In this document: positions 44,205 through 56,300 of the stretch, piece after piece
Position numbering within the stretch: position 1 is the stretch's first letter
Layout of the letters: every line of letters begins with the position of its first letter
NCBI RefSeq assembly: GCF_014283215.1
Contig: NZ_JACOMF010000002.1
Coordinates: forward strand, 267,044 to 331,043
Length of the DNA: 64,000 nt
Direction of reading: 5' to 3'
Source: Siccirubricoccus deserti
GTDB taxonomy: Bacteria; Pseudomonadota; Alphaproteobacteria; Acetobacterales; Acetobacteraceae
Translations under genes and position numbers: made by a program
The notes under the pieces: generated by a model
The model's input: the letters and a program-made list of their open reading frames with translations, nothing else
What the model was told of the DNA's origin: nothing
Database searches by the model: none

Positions 44205-44241
44205 GGGCGCCGGCCCTGCGGCCAGCGTCCCCCGAGGCGCC
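44205..44241 (-). terminator. Possible terminator downstream of the TorF-type porin gene
   Basis: Nested inverted repeats GGCGCC (44206-44211 and 44236-44241) and GGCC (44212-44215 and 44220-44223), followed on the minus strand by TTCTT. Asymmetric interior; moderate support only. Confidence 0.38.
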
Positions 44242-44254
44242 ATTCAGCTTTGGA

Positions 44255-45064
44255 TCAGAAGACCTTGCTGACCGAGAACAGCACCCGGCCGGCGCAGATG
44301 CGCTGGCCGCCATCGGCCCGGTCGGTGACCGGGACGCATTCGCCCTTGTCAATGTTCGTGCCGTACCAGGCGAGCGTCGCGGTCACGCCGGCGACGATCT
44401 CCCGCGACAGGCCGATCGAGTACCAGAGGTAGTCCGGCGTGCCGAAGCGCGGGTTGCGCTCGATCCATTGGTAGCCGATGCGGCCGGAGGCGGTGAACTC
44501 GAAGGGCAGGCTCACGTCGGCGCCGCCCTCGGCATAGTAGCCGCTGCCCGACCGGCCGAAGAAGTTCGGCGAGTAGTTGAAGGCGGCCAGCAGCTTCACG
44601 GGCTCGAAGGTGTAGGACGCCTTCAGGGCGACCTCATGATACTCGTTCAGCTGGGTGCCGTCCGGCTTGCTCTGGCCCGGATAGAAATAGCCGATGTAGC
44701 CGAGGTCAAGGCTCACCCCGCCCAGATCGAAGCGGTAGCCCGCCATCGCGTCCACTTCCATCCGGGTGTCGTTGAACGGCGCGGCAAGGAAGGTGGCGTT
44801 GCTGACGAAGGTGCCGATGTAGAAGCCGCTGTCGTGCTGGAGATCGACCGCGGCCTGGCCGGCCCAGGTGTTGCGGGTCTGGCTGATGCCGCGGAACAGG
44901 TAGTCGCTGGCGACGGTGGGGGTGACGATGAGGGTAAGGCCGAGGCTCTCGATATTGGTCTGCGCGCTGGCGGGCAGGGCCGGCAGGACGAAGGCGGCGG
45001 CGGCGAACACGGCGGTCCGGAGGCCGGCGACGGCGCGCGACAGGCGCCCTGGTTGAAAGGACAT
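44255..45064 (-). CDS. TorF-family putative porin
   Basis: 269 residues of the TIGR02001 outer-membrane family. The signal peptide ends LPALPASAQ (about residue 35). Family traits: TPTVASDYLFRGISQTRNTW, YRFDLGGVSLDLGYIGYFYP, alternating aromatic strands and a final phenylalanine (SVSKVF). It is expected to be a beta-barrel. It lies downstream of amtB on the same strand; glnK-amtB with a porin of this family is a recurring neighbourhood in proteobacteria, suggesting nitrogen-compound uptake. ATG 45064 gives a better signal peptide than 45106. Confidence 0.87.
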   Translation of the reverse strand: MSFQPGRLSRAVAGLRTAVFAAAAFVLPALPASAQTNIESLGLTLIVTPTVASDYLFRGISQTRNTWAGQAAVDLQHDSGFYIGTFVSNATFLAAPFNDTRMEVDAMAGYRFDLGGVSLDLGYIGYFYPGQSKPDGTQLNEYHEVALKASYTFEPVKLLAAFNYSPNFFGRSGSGYYAEGGADVSLPFEFTASGRIGYQWIERNPRFGTPDYLWYSIGLSREIVAGVTATLAWYGTNIDKGECVPVTDRADGGQRICAGRVLFSVSKVF

Positions 45065-45132
45065 GGCAGCGGATTCTCCAGGTCTGACGGTTGCGTCGGA
45101 TTTCAACGAAAGCGGAACGTCTGGTGGCGTGG

Positions 45133-45164
45133 AAAAGGGGAGGCCACCCTGGCGACCTCCCCCC
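45133..45164 (-). terminator. Intrinsic terminator downstream of amtB
   Basis: On the minus strand GGGGAGG (45162-45156), a 12-nt loop, CCTCCCC (45143-45137), then TTTTCC. It lies 11 bp past the amtB stop and would separate amtB from the porin gene, though read-through is possible. Confidence 0.72.
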
Positions 45165-45172
45165 GGTTGGGC

Positions 45173-46522
45173 TCAGGCCAGGCGTTCGCCGTGCTGGGTG
45201 ACGTCGAGACCCTCGCGCTCCTCCTCCTCCGCGACGCGGAGGCCGACGAGCACGTCGGTGATCTTCAGCAGGATGAAGGTACCGATGGCGGTGAAGACGA
45301 TGACCGCGACGGTGGCGTAGACCTGGATCAGGAACTGGTCGAAGGAGCCACTGATGCCTTCCGGTGCCGCGGTGGTGGCCGAGAGCGGGCCGAAGGCGAA
45401 GACGCCGACGAGCAGCGAGCCGACGATGCCGCAGACGCCATGGACGCCGAAGGCATCGAGGCTGTCGTCATAGCCGCACAGGTGCTTCAGCGCGGTGGCG
45501 CCCCAGAAGCCTGCGAGGCCCGCGACCACGCCGATGATCAGCGCCGGCACCGGCAGCACGAAGCCGGAGGCCGGGGTGATGGCGACGAGGCCGGCGACCG
45601 CGCCGGAGATGGCGCCGAGGACGGAGGGCTTGCCCTTGGTTGCCCACTCGGCGAACAGCCAGCCGAGCGCGGCGGCGGCGGCGGCGATCTGCGTCACCAG
45701 CATCGCCATGCCGGCGCGGGCGCCCGCACCGGCCGCGGAGCCGGCGTTGAAGCCGAACCAGCCGACCCAGAGCAGGCTGGCGCCGATCACGGCGAGCGCC
45801 AGGTTGAAGGGCGACATGTTGTCGGCGCCGTAGCCGAGGCGCTTGCCGAGGACGATGGCGGCGACGAGGCCGGCGATGCCCGCGTTGATGTGCACCACCG
45901 TGCCGCCGGCGAAGTCGAGCGCGCCGAGGGCGAAGATCCAGCCGTTCGGGTGCCACACCCAGTGCGCCACCGGGCTGTAGACCAGCAGCGACCAGAGCAC
46001 GGTGAAGACCACCATGGCGCTGAACTTCATCCGGTCGGCGAAGGCGCCGGTGATCAGGGCCGGGGTGATGATGGCGAAGGTCATCTGGAAGGTCAGGAAG
46101 ACCGTCTCGGGGATGGTGAAGGCTACGGCGCCGTCACCGCTGCCGAGGACGAAGGGCTTGTCCCAGCTCTCGCCGAGGCCCGCGAGGAACATGCGGGAGA
46201 GGTCGCCGATGTAGGCATTGCCCTCGCCGAAGGCCAGGCTGTAGCCGGCGACCATCCAGACCACCGAGACGATGGCGGTGATCGAGAAGCTCTGCATCAT
46301 GGTGGCGAGCACGTTCTTCTTGCGCACCATGCCGGCATAGAACAGCGCCAGGCCGGGCACCGTCATCAGCAGCACCAGGGCAGTCGAGGTCAGCATCCAG
46401 GCGGTGTCGCCGGTGTCGATCTGCGGGCCGTCCTGCGCCATGGCGGGCGCCACGGCGAACAGCATGGCTGGCAGCGCAGCGGCCATGGTGGCCAGGCCGC
46501 GGGCGGGCTTCCTTATCATCAC
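45173..46522 (-). CDS. amtB: Ammonium transporter AmtB
   Basis: 449 residues, 11 membrane segments after a cleavable signal (AVAPAMAQ). Conserved: DTAWMLTSTALVLLMTVPGL then ALFYAGMVRKKNVL, DFAGGTVVHINAGIAGLVAA with pore histidine, GASLLWVGWFGFNAGSA, and HGVCGIVGSLLVGVFAFGPL with the second histidine. The C-terminal tail ends EEREGLDVTQHGERLA, the GlnK-binding region. It lies 52 bp after glnK in one operon. Confidence 0.96.
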   Translation of the reverse strand: MMIRKPARGLATMAAALPAMLFAVAPAMAQDGPQIDTGDTAWMLTSTALVLLMTVPGLALFYAGMVRKKNVLATMMQSFSITAIVSVVWMVAGYSLAFGEGNAYIGDLSRMFLAGLGESWDKPFVLGSGDGAVAFTIPETVFLTFQMTFAIITPALITGAFADRMKFSAMVVFTVLWSLLVYSPVAHWVWHPNGWIFALGALDFAGGTVVHINAGIAGLVAAIVLGKRLGYGADNMSPFNLALAVIGASLLWVGWFGFNAGSAAGAGARAGMAMLVTQIAAAAAALGWLFAEWATKGKPSVLGAISGAVAGLVAITPASGFVLPVPALIIGVVAGLAGFWGATALKHLCGYDDSLDAFGVHGVCGIVGSLLVGVFAFGPLSATTAAPEGISGSFDQFLIQVYATVAVIVFTAIGTFILLKITDVLVGLRVAEEEEREGLDVTQHGERLA

Positions 46523-46574
46523 TATCCCCTGTGTCGTTCTTGCATTCGGTTCAGTCGCGCCGGGCCACCGCGCT

Positions 46575-46967
<393 letters not shown>

Positions 46968-47094
46968 CGCGCATCCCCGGCTTCCGGGCCGGAATTCGGC
47001 CGCGCGTGCGGCAAATTGCCTGCGAAATGTGCATGTATGGGCAGGAGTCGGGCGGCGGCTGGACTGTCACTCACAAGGATGGGAGGAGGCGGCG

Positions 47095-48366
47095 ATGAGC
47101 GAGCCCCCTGAACTGGCCGTCTGCATTCTCGGCGCCGGCCCGGTGGGGGCGACCCTCGCCGCCACCCTGGCCGCCGCCGGCCTGCCCACCGCGGTGGTGG
47201 ACAGCGCCCCGCTGCCGCCGATGGAACTGCAGGATTTCGACGGCCGCGCCTATGCCATTGCGCTGACCTCGAAGCGGCTGCTGGAGGCCTCGGGCATCTG
47301 GGACCGGCTGCCCGCCGAGCCTTGCCCGATCACCGCCATCCGCGTCGCCGACGGCCGCCCGGGCGAGCCGGCCTCCCGCCTCTCGCTGCATTTCAGGGCC
47401 GACGAGGTGGGGCCGGAGCCCTTCGGCTACATGGTGGAGGCGCGCAGCCTGCGGGTCGCGCTGAACGCCCGGCTGCCGGCGATGGAAAACCTGCAGGTCT
47501 TCGCCCCCGCCACCGCGACGGTGGAGCGGCAGGCGGAGGGGGCGACGGTCCGCCTCTCCACCGGGCAGGTGCTCCGCGCCCGACTGGTGGTGGCGGCGGA
47601 AGGCCGCAACAGCCCGCTGCGGCGCCAGGCCGGCATCCGGGTGGCGGTGCTCGACTACCACCAGATCGGCATGGTGGGCGCCTTCGCCCATGAACGGCCG
47701 CACGGGAATGTCGCGCTGGAGCAATTCCTGCCCAATGGCCCCTTCGCGCAGCTTCCCCTCGCCGGGCCGGGCGGCTTCGGCAGCGCCGCCTGGCCGCATG
47801 CCTCGGCCTTCGTCTGGGCCGACCGCACCGTCATCGCCCGGCGGATGCTGGCGCTGGACGACGCCGCCTTCGGGCGGGAGCTGGCGCGCCGCCTGGGCGA
47901 CCACCTGGGCGCGATCCGGCCGATCGGCCGGCGCTGGTCCTACCCGCTCTCGGCGCTGCAGGTGGAGCGCTGGACCGATACGCGGCTGGCGCTGATCGGC
48001 GACGCGGCGCATGGCGTGCATCCGATCGCCGGGCAGGGACTCAACCTCGGATTCCGCGACGTGGCAGCGCTGGCGGAGGAGATGACGGCTGCCTGGAATG
48101 CCGGCGCCGATCCAGGGGCGCCGACGGTGCTGGCGCGCTACCAGGCGCGGCGGCGGCCGGACACATTGCTGATGCTGACCGGCATGCATGCGCTGGAACG
48201 GCTGTTCGGCAATGATTTTGCGCCGGTGCGGATCGCCCGGCGGCTCGGCATCGCCGCGGTGGACCGCATCCCGGCGCTGAAGCGCGGCTTCGCCCGGCAG
48301 GCGATGGGGCTAGGGCCGGGGGTGACCGGGCTGCTGGCAGGCCAGGGACTGCCCGGGATGCGGTAG
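47095..48366 (+). CDS. UbiH/UbiF/COQ6-family FAD-dependent hydroxylase
   Basis: 423-residue flavoprotein monooxygenase of ubiquinone synthesis. The FAD motifs are VCILGAGPVGATLAATLAAA (residues 9-28), the internal DG-type block VVAAEGRNSPLRRQAGI, and LIGDAAHGVHPIAGQGLNLG with GFRDVAAL. It also has FDGRAYAIALTSKRLLEASG and GPFAQLPLAGPG, typical of the COQ6 group. Which ring position it hydroxylates cannot be decided from sequence. GGGAGGAGG precedes ATG 47095. Confidence 0.92.
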   Translation: MSEPPELAVCILGAGPVGATLAATLAAAGLPTAVVDSAPLPPMELQDFDGRAYAIALTSKRLLEASGIWDRLPAEPCPITAIRVADGRPGEPASRLSLHFRADEVGPEPFGYMVEARSLRVALNARLPAMENLQVFAPATATVERQAEGATVRLSTGQVLRARLVVAAEGRNSPLRRQAGIRVAVLDYHQIGMVGAFAHERPHGNVALEQFLPNGPFAQLPLAGPGGFGSAAWPHASAFVWADRTVIARRMLALDDAAFGRELARRLGDHLGAIRPIGRRWSYPLSALQVERWTDTRLALIGDAAHGVHPIAGQGLNLGFRDVAALAEEMTAAWNAGADPGAPTVLARYQARRRPDTLLMLTGMHALERLFGNDFAPVRIARRLGIAAVDRIPALKRGFARQAMGLGPGVTGLLAGQGLPGMR

Positions 48367-48514
48367 GACGCGCCTCCGCAGGCCCCGATGTTCCCGGGCC
48401 TGTGCTTTTCCAGGCAGCCACAGGCAGAATCCGCAGGGCAGGATATCGACCTCAGATTGACGTTTCGCATGTAGATAGTTAACGCTGACGTCAAGGAAAC
48501 GAGGTTGTTACTAG

Positions 48515-50275
48515 ATGTGGTGGACCCGCCTGGGCTTGGTGGTTTGCTGCGCTTGGCCGGTTGCCACGTTGGCGCAGCCGGCGCCTGTCAGGCCATCTTC
48601 TGAAATCATTCCACCACAGCGCAATCCGGTCGATCTCGCCGCCCCGCCCGCGGCGCCGCGCCTCGCCCCGCGGATCGAGGGGCCGGAGCCGGTCCGCCAG
48701 ACCGGGCCGGGCGCTGCCGCCCAGATCCATATCGGTCAGGTGCGCGTCACCGGCAATGACGCGGTGCCGGCGCCGCAACTCGCCGGCGCCCTCGCCGGGC
48801 TGGCCGATGCCACTGTGCCGCTGGCGCGGATCGAGGAGGCGCGGCTCGGCATCCTCCGGGTCTACCGCGACAGCGGCTACCCCTTCGCCGCGGTCAATGC
48901 CGGCGTCACGCGGCGGCCCGGCACCGACCTCGCCGACCTGAATTTCGTGGTCACCGAAGGCTTCATCGCGGAGGTGAAGCTGGAAGGCGACCCGGACAAC
49001 ATCGGCCCCGCCGGCACCCAGGTGCTGCGCTTCCTCAACCGGCTGATCGGCCAGCGTCCGGTCACCGGCGCCGCGATCGAGCGGGCGCTGCTGCTGGCTT
49101 CCGACGTCCCCGGCATGACCGTGCGCGGCACGCTGCGGCCGCTGCAGAGCGAGCCCGGGGCGCTGCAGCTGGTGGCGCAGGTCGAGCGCAAGGCGGTCTC
49201 GGGCTACGTCAACGTCGACAACCGCGGCTACCAGCTAGTCGGTCCGTGGCAGGGGCTGTTCGTCGCCGGCGTCAACTCGCTCACCAGCTTCGGCGAGCGG
49301 ACCGAGCTCTCCCTGTTCGGCGCTCCCAACAGCACCCAGTGGTTCACCCAGGGCTCGATCGAGAGCTTCATCGGCGGCTCCGGCCTCAGGGTGCGGCTCT
49401 ATGCCGGCACCGGGCAGACCCGGCCGTCCGGCTCGCTGCGGGCCATCGGCTACTATGGCGAGACCCAGGTCGGCGGCATCTCGCTCAGCTACCCGATCAT
49501 CCGCAGCCGGCCGCTGAACCTCTATGCCGTCGGCGCCTTCGACATCTTCGACAGCGAGGTGGAGACCGGCACCAGCGGCCGCAGCCGTGCCAGCCGCGAC
49601 GCCATCCGCACCTTCCGCGCCGGCTTCGACGGCCAGCTGCTGGAAGCCTGGCTGCCGGTGCTTCCGGCCGCCACCACCTATGGCAGCATCCGGCTGCACC
49701 AGGGCGTCACCGGCCTTGGCGCGACGCGCAACGGCTACCCCCTGTCGGGCCGCAGCGGCGCCGAGGATTTCGGTTTTCAGAAGATCTCCGGCGAGATCCA
49801 GCGCAACCAGCCGCTGTTCGCGCCCTACGACGGCGCGATGATCAGCGTGCAGGCGCTGTTCGCCGGGCAATGGAGCAACGACATCCTGCCGCAGGCGGAG
49901 AAATTCTATCTCGGCGGCAACCGCCTCGGCCGCGGCTACTACGCCGGGCAGGTGACCGGCGACAGCGCCTGGGGCCTGGCGGTGGAGCTGCAGTTCGACA
50001 CCAGCTTCGAGCTGCCCTTCCAGCCCGCCCTCGGCAGCAACCGCTTCGCCCCGCAGCTCTACGTCTTCCGCGACATCGCCCGCGCCGTGCAGAACCGCCC
50101 CGACGACGCCAACCAGCGGCTCTCCTCCTGGGGCGGGGGCGTGCGGCTGCTGATCAGCGACGCGGTGCAATTCGACCTGGAAGGCGTCCGCCGCGAGGTG
50201 CGGCGGCCGGACGGGCTCGCCGCCGACCCGCTGAAGGAGGCGTCGCTCATCTTCCGCATGCTGGTCCGCTTCTGA
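48515..50275 (+). CDS. TpsB two-partner secretion transporter (ShlB/FhaC/HecB family)
   Basis: 586 residues. A signal peptide ends near PVATLAQ (residue 21). A Pro-rich region follows, then POTRA domains at about 70-230 (IHIGQVRVTGNDAVPAPQLA, LGILRVYRDSGYPFAAVNAG, FIAEVKLEGD). The C-terminal 16-strand barrel ends SLIFRMLVRF with the terminal phenylalanine. FYLGGNRLGRGYYAGQVTGD corresponds to the conserved VRGF/Y loop. It exports the giant exoprotein encoded 66 bp downstream across the outer membrane. Confidence 0.93.
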   Translation: MWWTRLGLVVCCAWPVATLAQPAPVRPSSEIIPPQRNPVDLAAPPAAPRLAPRIEGPEPVRQTGPGAAAQIHIGQVRVTGNDAVPAPQLAGALAGLADATVPLARIEEARLGILRVYRDSGYPFAAVNAGVTRRPGTDLADLNFVVTEGFIAEVKLEGDPDNIGPAGTQVLRFLNRLIGQRPVTGAAIERALLLASDVPGMTVRGTLRPLQSEPGALQLVAQVERKAVSGYVNVDNRGYQLVGPWQGLFVAGVNSLTSFGERTELSLFGAPNSTQWFTQGSIESFIGGSGLRVRLYAGTGQTRPSGSLRAIGYYGETQVGGISLSYPIIRSRPLNLYAVGAFDIFDSEVETGTSGRSRASRDAIRTFRAGFDGQLLEAWLPVLPAATTYGSIRLHQGVTGLGATRNGYPLSGRSGAEDFGFQKISGEIQRNQPLFAPYDGAMISVQALFAGQWSNDILPQAEKFYLGGNRLGRGYYAGQVTGDSAWGLAVELQFDTSFELPFQPALGSNRFAPQLYVFRDIARAVQNRPDDANQRLSSWGGGVRLLISDAVQFDLEGVRREVRRPDGLAADPLKEASLIFRMLVRF

Positions 50276-50340
50276 CCGGCCGGTGCGTGGCGTTCAGGAT
50301 TTTCCGCCCGGGCTGACACCGGGCAACGAGGGGTAGGCCG

Positions 50341-53300
50341 ATGGCCGGTAAGGTCTCGACGGGCAGGAAGGCGCGGGCATCCTGGCGTGGCCGGGTGGCG
50401 CAGCTTGGGCTGGCCCCGGCGCGGGCGACCGCGCTCCGGGCCTGGCTGCTGGGCACCACGGCATTGCTGCCGGCGATCGGCGCCGCCCAGGCGCAGGCGC
50501 CGAATGCGCGGCCGACCGGCGGGCAGGTGGTGGCCGGCAGCGCCACCATCGGCCAGACCGCGACCAACACCACGATCAACCAGGCCACCGACCGCGCCGC
50601 CATCAACTGGCAGCAATTCAACGTCGGCAGCCAGCACAGCGTCACCTTCCAGCAGCCCAGCGCCTCCTCCTGGACCCTGAACCGGGTGGTCGGCTCCGAC
50701 CCCTCGTTGATCGCCGGGCGGATCACCGCCAATGGCGGCGTCGCCATCGTCAACCAGTCCGGCGTGGTCTTCGCCGGCGGCGCGCAGGTGAACGTCGGCA
50801 GCCTGATCGCCTCGGCCGCCAACATCACCAACCAGAATTTCATGAACGGCCGGATGGTGTTCGACGGCGCGCCGAACCCCGGCGCGACGGTCGAGAACCA
50901 CGGCAGCATCACCGTCGCCGACCGTGGGCTGGCCGCGCTGGTCGGACCGCGGGTGCACAACTCCGGCGTCATCCGGGCGCGGCTCGGCCGGGCGGCGCTG
51001 GCCGGGGCGGAGACCTACAGCCTCGACCTCGCCGGCGACGGGTTGCTGTCGATCGACGTCACCCAGGCGGTGCGCAGCACGCCGGCCGGCACCACCGCGC
51101 TGGTCACCAATTCCGGCACCATCGAGGCCGCCGGCGGCTCGGTGCTCATCAGCGCCCATGCGGCGTCCGGCCTGGTGGAGGATCTGGTCCGCAACACCGG
51201 CACCGTCTCGGCGGCGACCGAGGCCGGGCGTACCGGCCAGGTGGCGCTGCGGGCACAGGGCGGCGGCGTGCGGGTGGAGGGCAAGGTCAGCGCCGTCGGC
51301 GGCGCCGGGCAGCGCGGCGGCAGCGTCGCCATTGCCGCCAGCGGCACCGCGACGGTGGCGCGCGGCACGGTGGTGGATGCCTCGGGCGGCGCCGGCGGCG
51401 GCACGGTCGCGATCGGCAACGCGCGCACCCGAAACGCAAGGGTACAGGGCAAGGTCACCGCCCGTGGCACCGGTCGGGGCGCCCGCGGCGGCACGGTCAC
51501 GGTGCAGGCGCGCGAAACCGCTACCGTCGCCGCCACCGGCACGGTCGATGTGTCCGGCACCGCCGGCGGTGGCGACATCCGCCTCGGTACCACCGGCTTC
51601 GGCCGGGACCAGACCATGGCCGCGACAACGGTGCTGGAGCAGGGCGGGCGGCTGGTTGCCGATGCCACGGCCAATGGCACTGGCGGCACCATCGCGATCA
51701 ACAGCACGACCGAGACCCGCATGCTCGGCACCGCCTCGGCGCGCGGCGGCGCGCAGGGCGGCAACGGCGGCTTCGTCGAGGTTTCGGCGCTCGGCAACAT
51801 CAGCTTCCCGAGCTTGTCGACGCAGGTGGACCTGACGGCGCCGGCGGGGCGGGCAGGGACGCTGCTGCTCGACCCGCTCAGCATCACCATCATTGGCGAC
51901 GAGGGGCCACCGCCGGCCAGCTCGCAAGGCGATGTGGCGGGCGGGGATGCGCCGCCGGGCGGCAACCTCGATGTTCGCGCCATCGACATTGCGGCCAGCT
52001 CGGCCAATCTGGTGCTGGAAGCGGTCGAGACCATCACCGTCGATGCCGCCGTCACCAAGCCGCTCGGCGGCGACCTGACGCTGCGCACCACGGGCACCAC
52101 CGGCGCCACGCCGGGCATCTTCGTCAACGCAGGCATCACCCTTGGCGTCGACGGCGGCCCGGCGGCCGGCAGCCTCATTCTCACCTCCGCCACCGGCATC
52201 GCCGTGGCCGGCGCCATCACCGTGCACAACGGCAGTGTGACGCTGACCGCGGCGGACTCGCTTTCCATCAGTGCGCCGGTCTCCGCCATCGCCGGCACGC
52301 TGCGCGCCGACACCACCGGCACGCTGGACGTCACCGCCACCGGCAGCATCGACGCCGGCGCGGTGGACCTGAACTTCTCCTCCGCCACCGGCACCGATAC
52401 CACCATCGAGGGCGCGGTACGGGCACGCACCGGCACGCTGCGCATCGCCACCGGCGCCGGCGACCTGACCACCAGCGGCCTCGGCACGCTGCAGGCGGAT
52501 GCCGGCGCCATCACCCTGGCGGCGACCGGCAACACGGTGATCGGCGCCACCGTCACCGCGCCGGACACCGCCACCGTCACCATCAGCGTGCCGGACGCCA
52601 GATCGATCACCACCACCGCGGCGATCCAGGGCGGCAATGTTGCGCTAGCCGCCAATACCATGGACCTCGGCGCCGCGGTCACCGCCAATGCGGCGGCTGG
52701 CGTGGTCGCGCTGGCGCCAACGGTGGCGGCCGCCGCCATCCGGCTCGGTGGCGCCGATCCGGCGGATGGCTCGCTCCATCTCTCCGCGGAGATGCTGGGC
52801 CGGATCACCGCGCCCACGCTGCGCATCGGCACCCCTGGCGGCTCCGCCATCACCCTGGACGGCACACTGAACTTCCGTGATGCCGGCCCGGGCTTCGGCA
52901 ATGCGACGGTCGGCACGCTCGACCTGCTCGGCACCACGGCGACGCAGGCCACGGGCAGCGTGCTCAACATCGGCACGGTCAGCGCCACCGTCAGCGGCGC
53001 GGGCGGGCTGGTACTGGGCGAGGCGAGCAACACCATCGACACCATCGGCGCGGTCAGCGCCATCGCCGGGCCGGTCACGGTGACCAGCCTGCGGGCGCTG
53101 ACGGTGAATGACGGCGGCGTGAGCGCAGGCGGTGCCGTGGCCCTGACCGGCGCCTCGCTGACCCTGACCGGCGCCATTGACGCCAGCGGCCAGGGGGTGA
53201 CGCTGGCCGCCACTGCCGGCGGCATCAGCCAGGGCAACGCCGGCGCCATCATTGCCGCCACGCTGGATGCCAGCGCCACCGCCGGCATCGCCCTGGCGGC

Positions 53301-56300
53301 GGCGAACAACGCCGTGACCGGGAATCTGATCGGCACGGTCACCGCCAACGCCACGGGCGGCGGGGTCGCGGTCTTCTCGCGCGATGCGCTCACCGTCGGC
53401 AGCGGCGGCGTCACCGCGACCGGCGCGGTGGCGCTGACCGGCACCTCGCTCAGCCTCGAGGATGTGGTTTCGGCCAGCGGCCAGACCGTGACGCTGCGGG
53501 CGACGGACGGGGGCATCAGCCAGCTCGCCGCCGGCGCCATCACCGCCGCCACGCTGGACGCCAGCGCCACCGCCGGCATCGCCCTGGCGACGGCGAACAA
53601 CGCCGTGACCGGGAATCTGATCGGCACGGTCACCGCCAACGCTACGGGCGGCGGGGTCGCGGTCTTCTCGCGCGGTGCGCTCACCGTCGGCAGCGGCGGC
53701 GTCACCGCGACCGGCGCGGTGGCGCTGACCGGCACCTCGCTCAGCCTCGAGGATGTGGTCTCGGCCAGTGGCCAGACCGTGACGCTGCGGGCGACCACGG
53801 GCGATATCAGCCAGCTTGCCGACGCCGCCATCACCGCCGGGACGCTGGATGCGGGTGCCGTCACCGGCATTTCCCTCGCCACCGCGAACGACGCCCTGTC
53901 CGGCAACGCCATCGACAGCCTCACCGCCAGCACCACCAGTGGCGGCATCGCGGTCCTCTCGCGCAGCGGGATGACGGTGACGAGCGGCGGGGTGACGTCG
54001 GGTGCCGGCGGCATCTCGCTCATCGGCCCGTCGCTGACCCTGACCGGCGCGGTCAGCGCCAGCGGCCAGACCGTGAGCCTCGATGCCACCGCCGGCAGCA
54101 TCACCCAAGGCGCCAGCGGCGCCGTCACCGCGGCGACGCTGCGGGCCGATGCCGCCACCTCGGTTGATCTCTCGACCGCCAACGATAGCGGCACCGGCAA
54201 CAGCTTCACCGCCGTCGGCGCCACCGCCGGCACCGGCGGGGTCGCGCTGTTCTCCCGTACTGCCTTCGAGGTCGACGCCGCCGGCGCCGGCATCAGCGCC
54301 GGCGCCGGCTCGACCATCGCGCTGACCGGCCCGGGCATCACCGTCAGCAAGGCGGTCGGCTTCACCGCAGCCGATGCCGCCAACCTCATCACGCTGACCA
54401 CCGATACGCTCGGCGCCACCGCAGGCATCAGCGCAGGCGCCACCGGCACGGTGCAGATCGCGCCCACTTCAGCGGACACAGGGGTGGAGATCGCCGGCAC
54501 GGCGATCGCCGGCGCGCTGCAGCTCTCGGCCGCGACGCTCGGCCAGGTGACGGCATCGCGGCTGGTGATCAGCGCCACCGGCACCGGCGGCATCACCCTC
54601 GGCGGCGCCTACACCTCCACCGCCAACACGCTGGAACTGGTCGCCGGCGGCAGCATCGACCAAGTGAGCGGGGCGACGCTGACGGTGGCGAACCTCGCCG
54701 CCATCGCCGGCACCGGCAGCGGCGGCAGCATCACCCTGACCGAGGCCAATGCAGTCGACGCCATCGTCGACAGCACGCAGGCACCAGGCTTCGGCCTGCG
54801 CGCCGGCGGCGATGTGGCGTTGACCAGCACCGCGGCGCTGCTGACGGTGGATGGGGTGGTGCAGGCGGGCACGCTGGCAACGCCGGCCGGCATCACCCTG
54901 CGGGCCAATGACCTTGAGCTTAACGCGGCGCTCAAGGGCGCTGGCGCCAACCTCACCACGGTCACCTTGCTGCCGCACACCGCCGGGACCGATGTCACCT
55001 TGGGCGGCAGCGCGGCCGGCACCTTCTCGGTGACCGATGCGGAGCTAGCGCGGATCGCCGCCGGCACCGGGCTGCTGCGCATCGGCGCCAGCGGCACCGC
55101 GGCCGGCAGCTTCACCGCCGGCATCATCGATGTCGCCGGCGACTTCACCGTGCGTGGCCATGCCGCGGCGCTCGACCTGCGCGGCCGGCAGGTGACGCAA
55201 TCCGGCGGCGTGCTGGATGTGGCGACGATCACCGGCGCCACGGCCGCGGTGAACGCGGTGGCGGCCAGCGGCTTCGCGCTGGACCGCACCCTCGCCGATG
55301 CTGCGGTGAACCGCATCGAGACGGTCGGCACCCTGGGCATCACCGCCGCCGCCGGCGATGTGCGGCTGGTGACCGCGAATGGGCTGACCGTGCTCGGCGG
55401 TATCGCCGCCACTGCGAACGCCAGTGCCAATGTGCTGCTGCGGTCGGCCGGTGACATCCAGTTCGGCAATGGCACGGATGCGGGGCTGGTGCAGGCCGGC
55501 GGCGGCGACCTGACGGTGGTGTCCGACGGCGCGGTGACGGTCAGCGCCAATGCGACGCTGCGGGCGCAGGATGAGTCGCTTGCCGCCGGGAGCATCAGCC
55601 TCACCGGCACGACGCTGACGGTGGACGGCAGGCTTGACGCCAGCACCGGCCACAGCATCGTCCTGACCGCGACCGATGGCAGGCTGCTGGTCACCGGCAG
55701 CCTGGAGGCCCGGGTCGACATCACCGCAGGCGTCACCGGCACGGTGGATGGCAGCATTGCCGGCGGCTCCCCGGCGATCAGCCTCGGCAGCGCCAGCAGC
55801 CTGGCGGCTGGCGGCAATATCGTGCTGAACGAGCAGACCGCGCTGATCAGCGGCCTGACCCGCGATATTGACGCCCAGGGCAGCATCACCGCTGGCGGCA
55901 CGGCATCGCTGACCACCCTGACCGGCAGCATCGCTCATGCCAGCGCCATCCTGGCTGGGGTCGATGCGGTGCTGACCGCCGCCGGCTCCATCGGCAACTC
56001 CGGCACCATCGGTGCCGACGCGAATGCGCTGCTGTCCGCCGGCACCAGTATCGGCAACTCCGGCGGCATCGATGCCGGAGCGCAGGCGCGGCTATCCGCC
56101 GGTACCAGCATCGATAACTCCGGCAGCATCGATGCGGGCACGCAGGCGCTTCTGCTCGCCGGTACCAGCATCGACAACAGCGGCACCATCAGCGCCGGCA
56201 CGCTGGCGCGGCTGGAGGCCGGCCTCGGCGGCGTCTCCGGCGGCATCGCCCTCTCCAACAGCATCAGCGCCAGCACTGGCGACGTGGTGGTGCTGACCCA

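Noticed and set aside
51015..54596. 1193-codon antisense open frame, and similar ones at 55935-58286, 56722-59034 and 61923-63692
   Set aside because: They lie opposite the exoprotein gene, have Ala/Ser/Pro or Gln/Gly/Arg-only composition and no domain; they arise from GC bias of the repeat-coding strand.
55978..56217. 60-bp periodic repeats as a CRISPR array
   Set aside because: No conserved repeat with unique spacers, no cas genes, and the repeats are translated in frame within the exoprotein.
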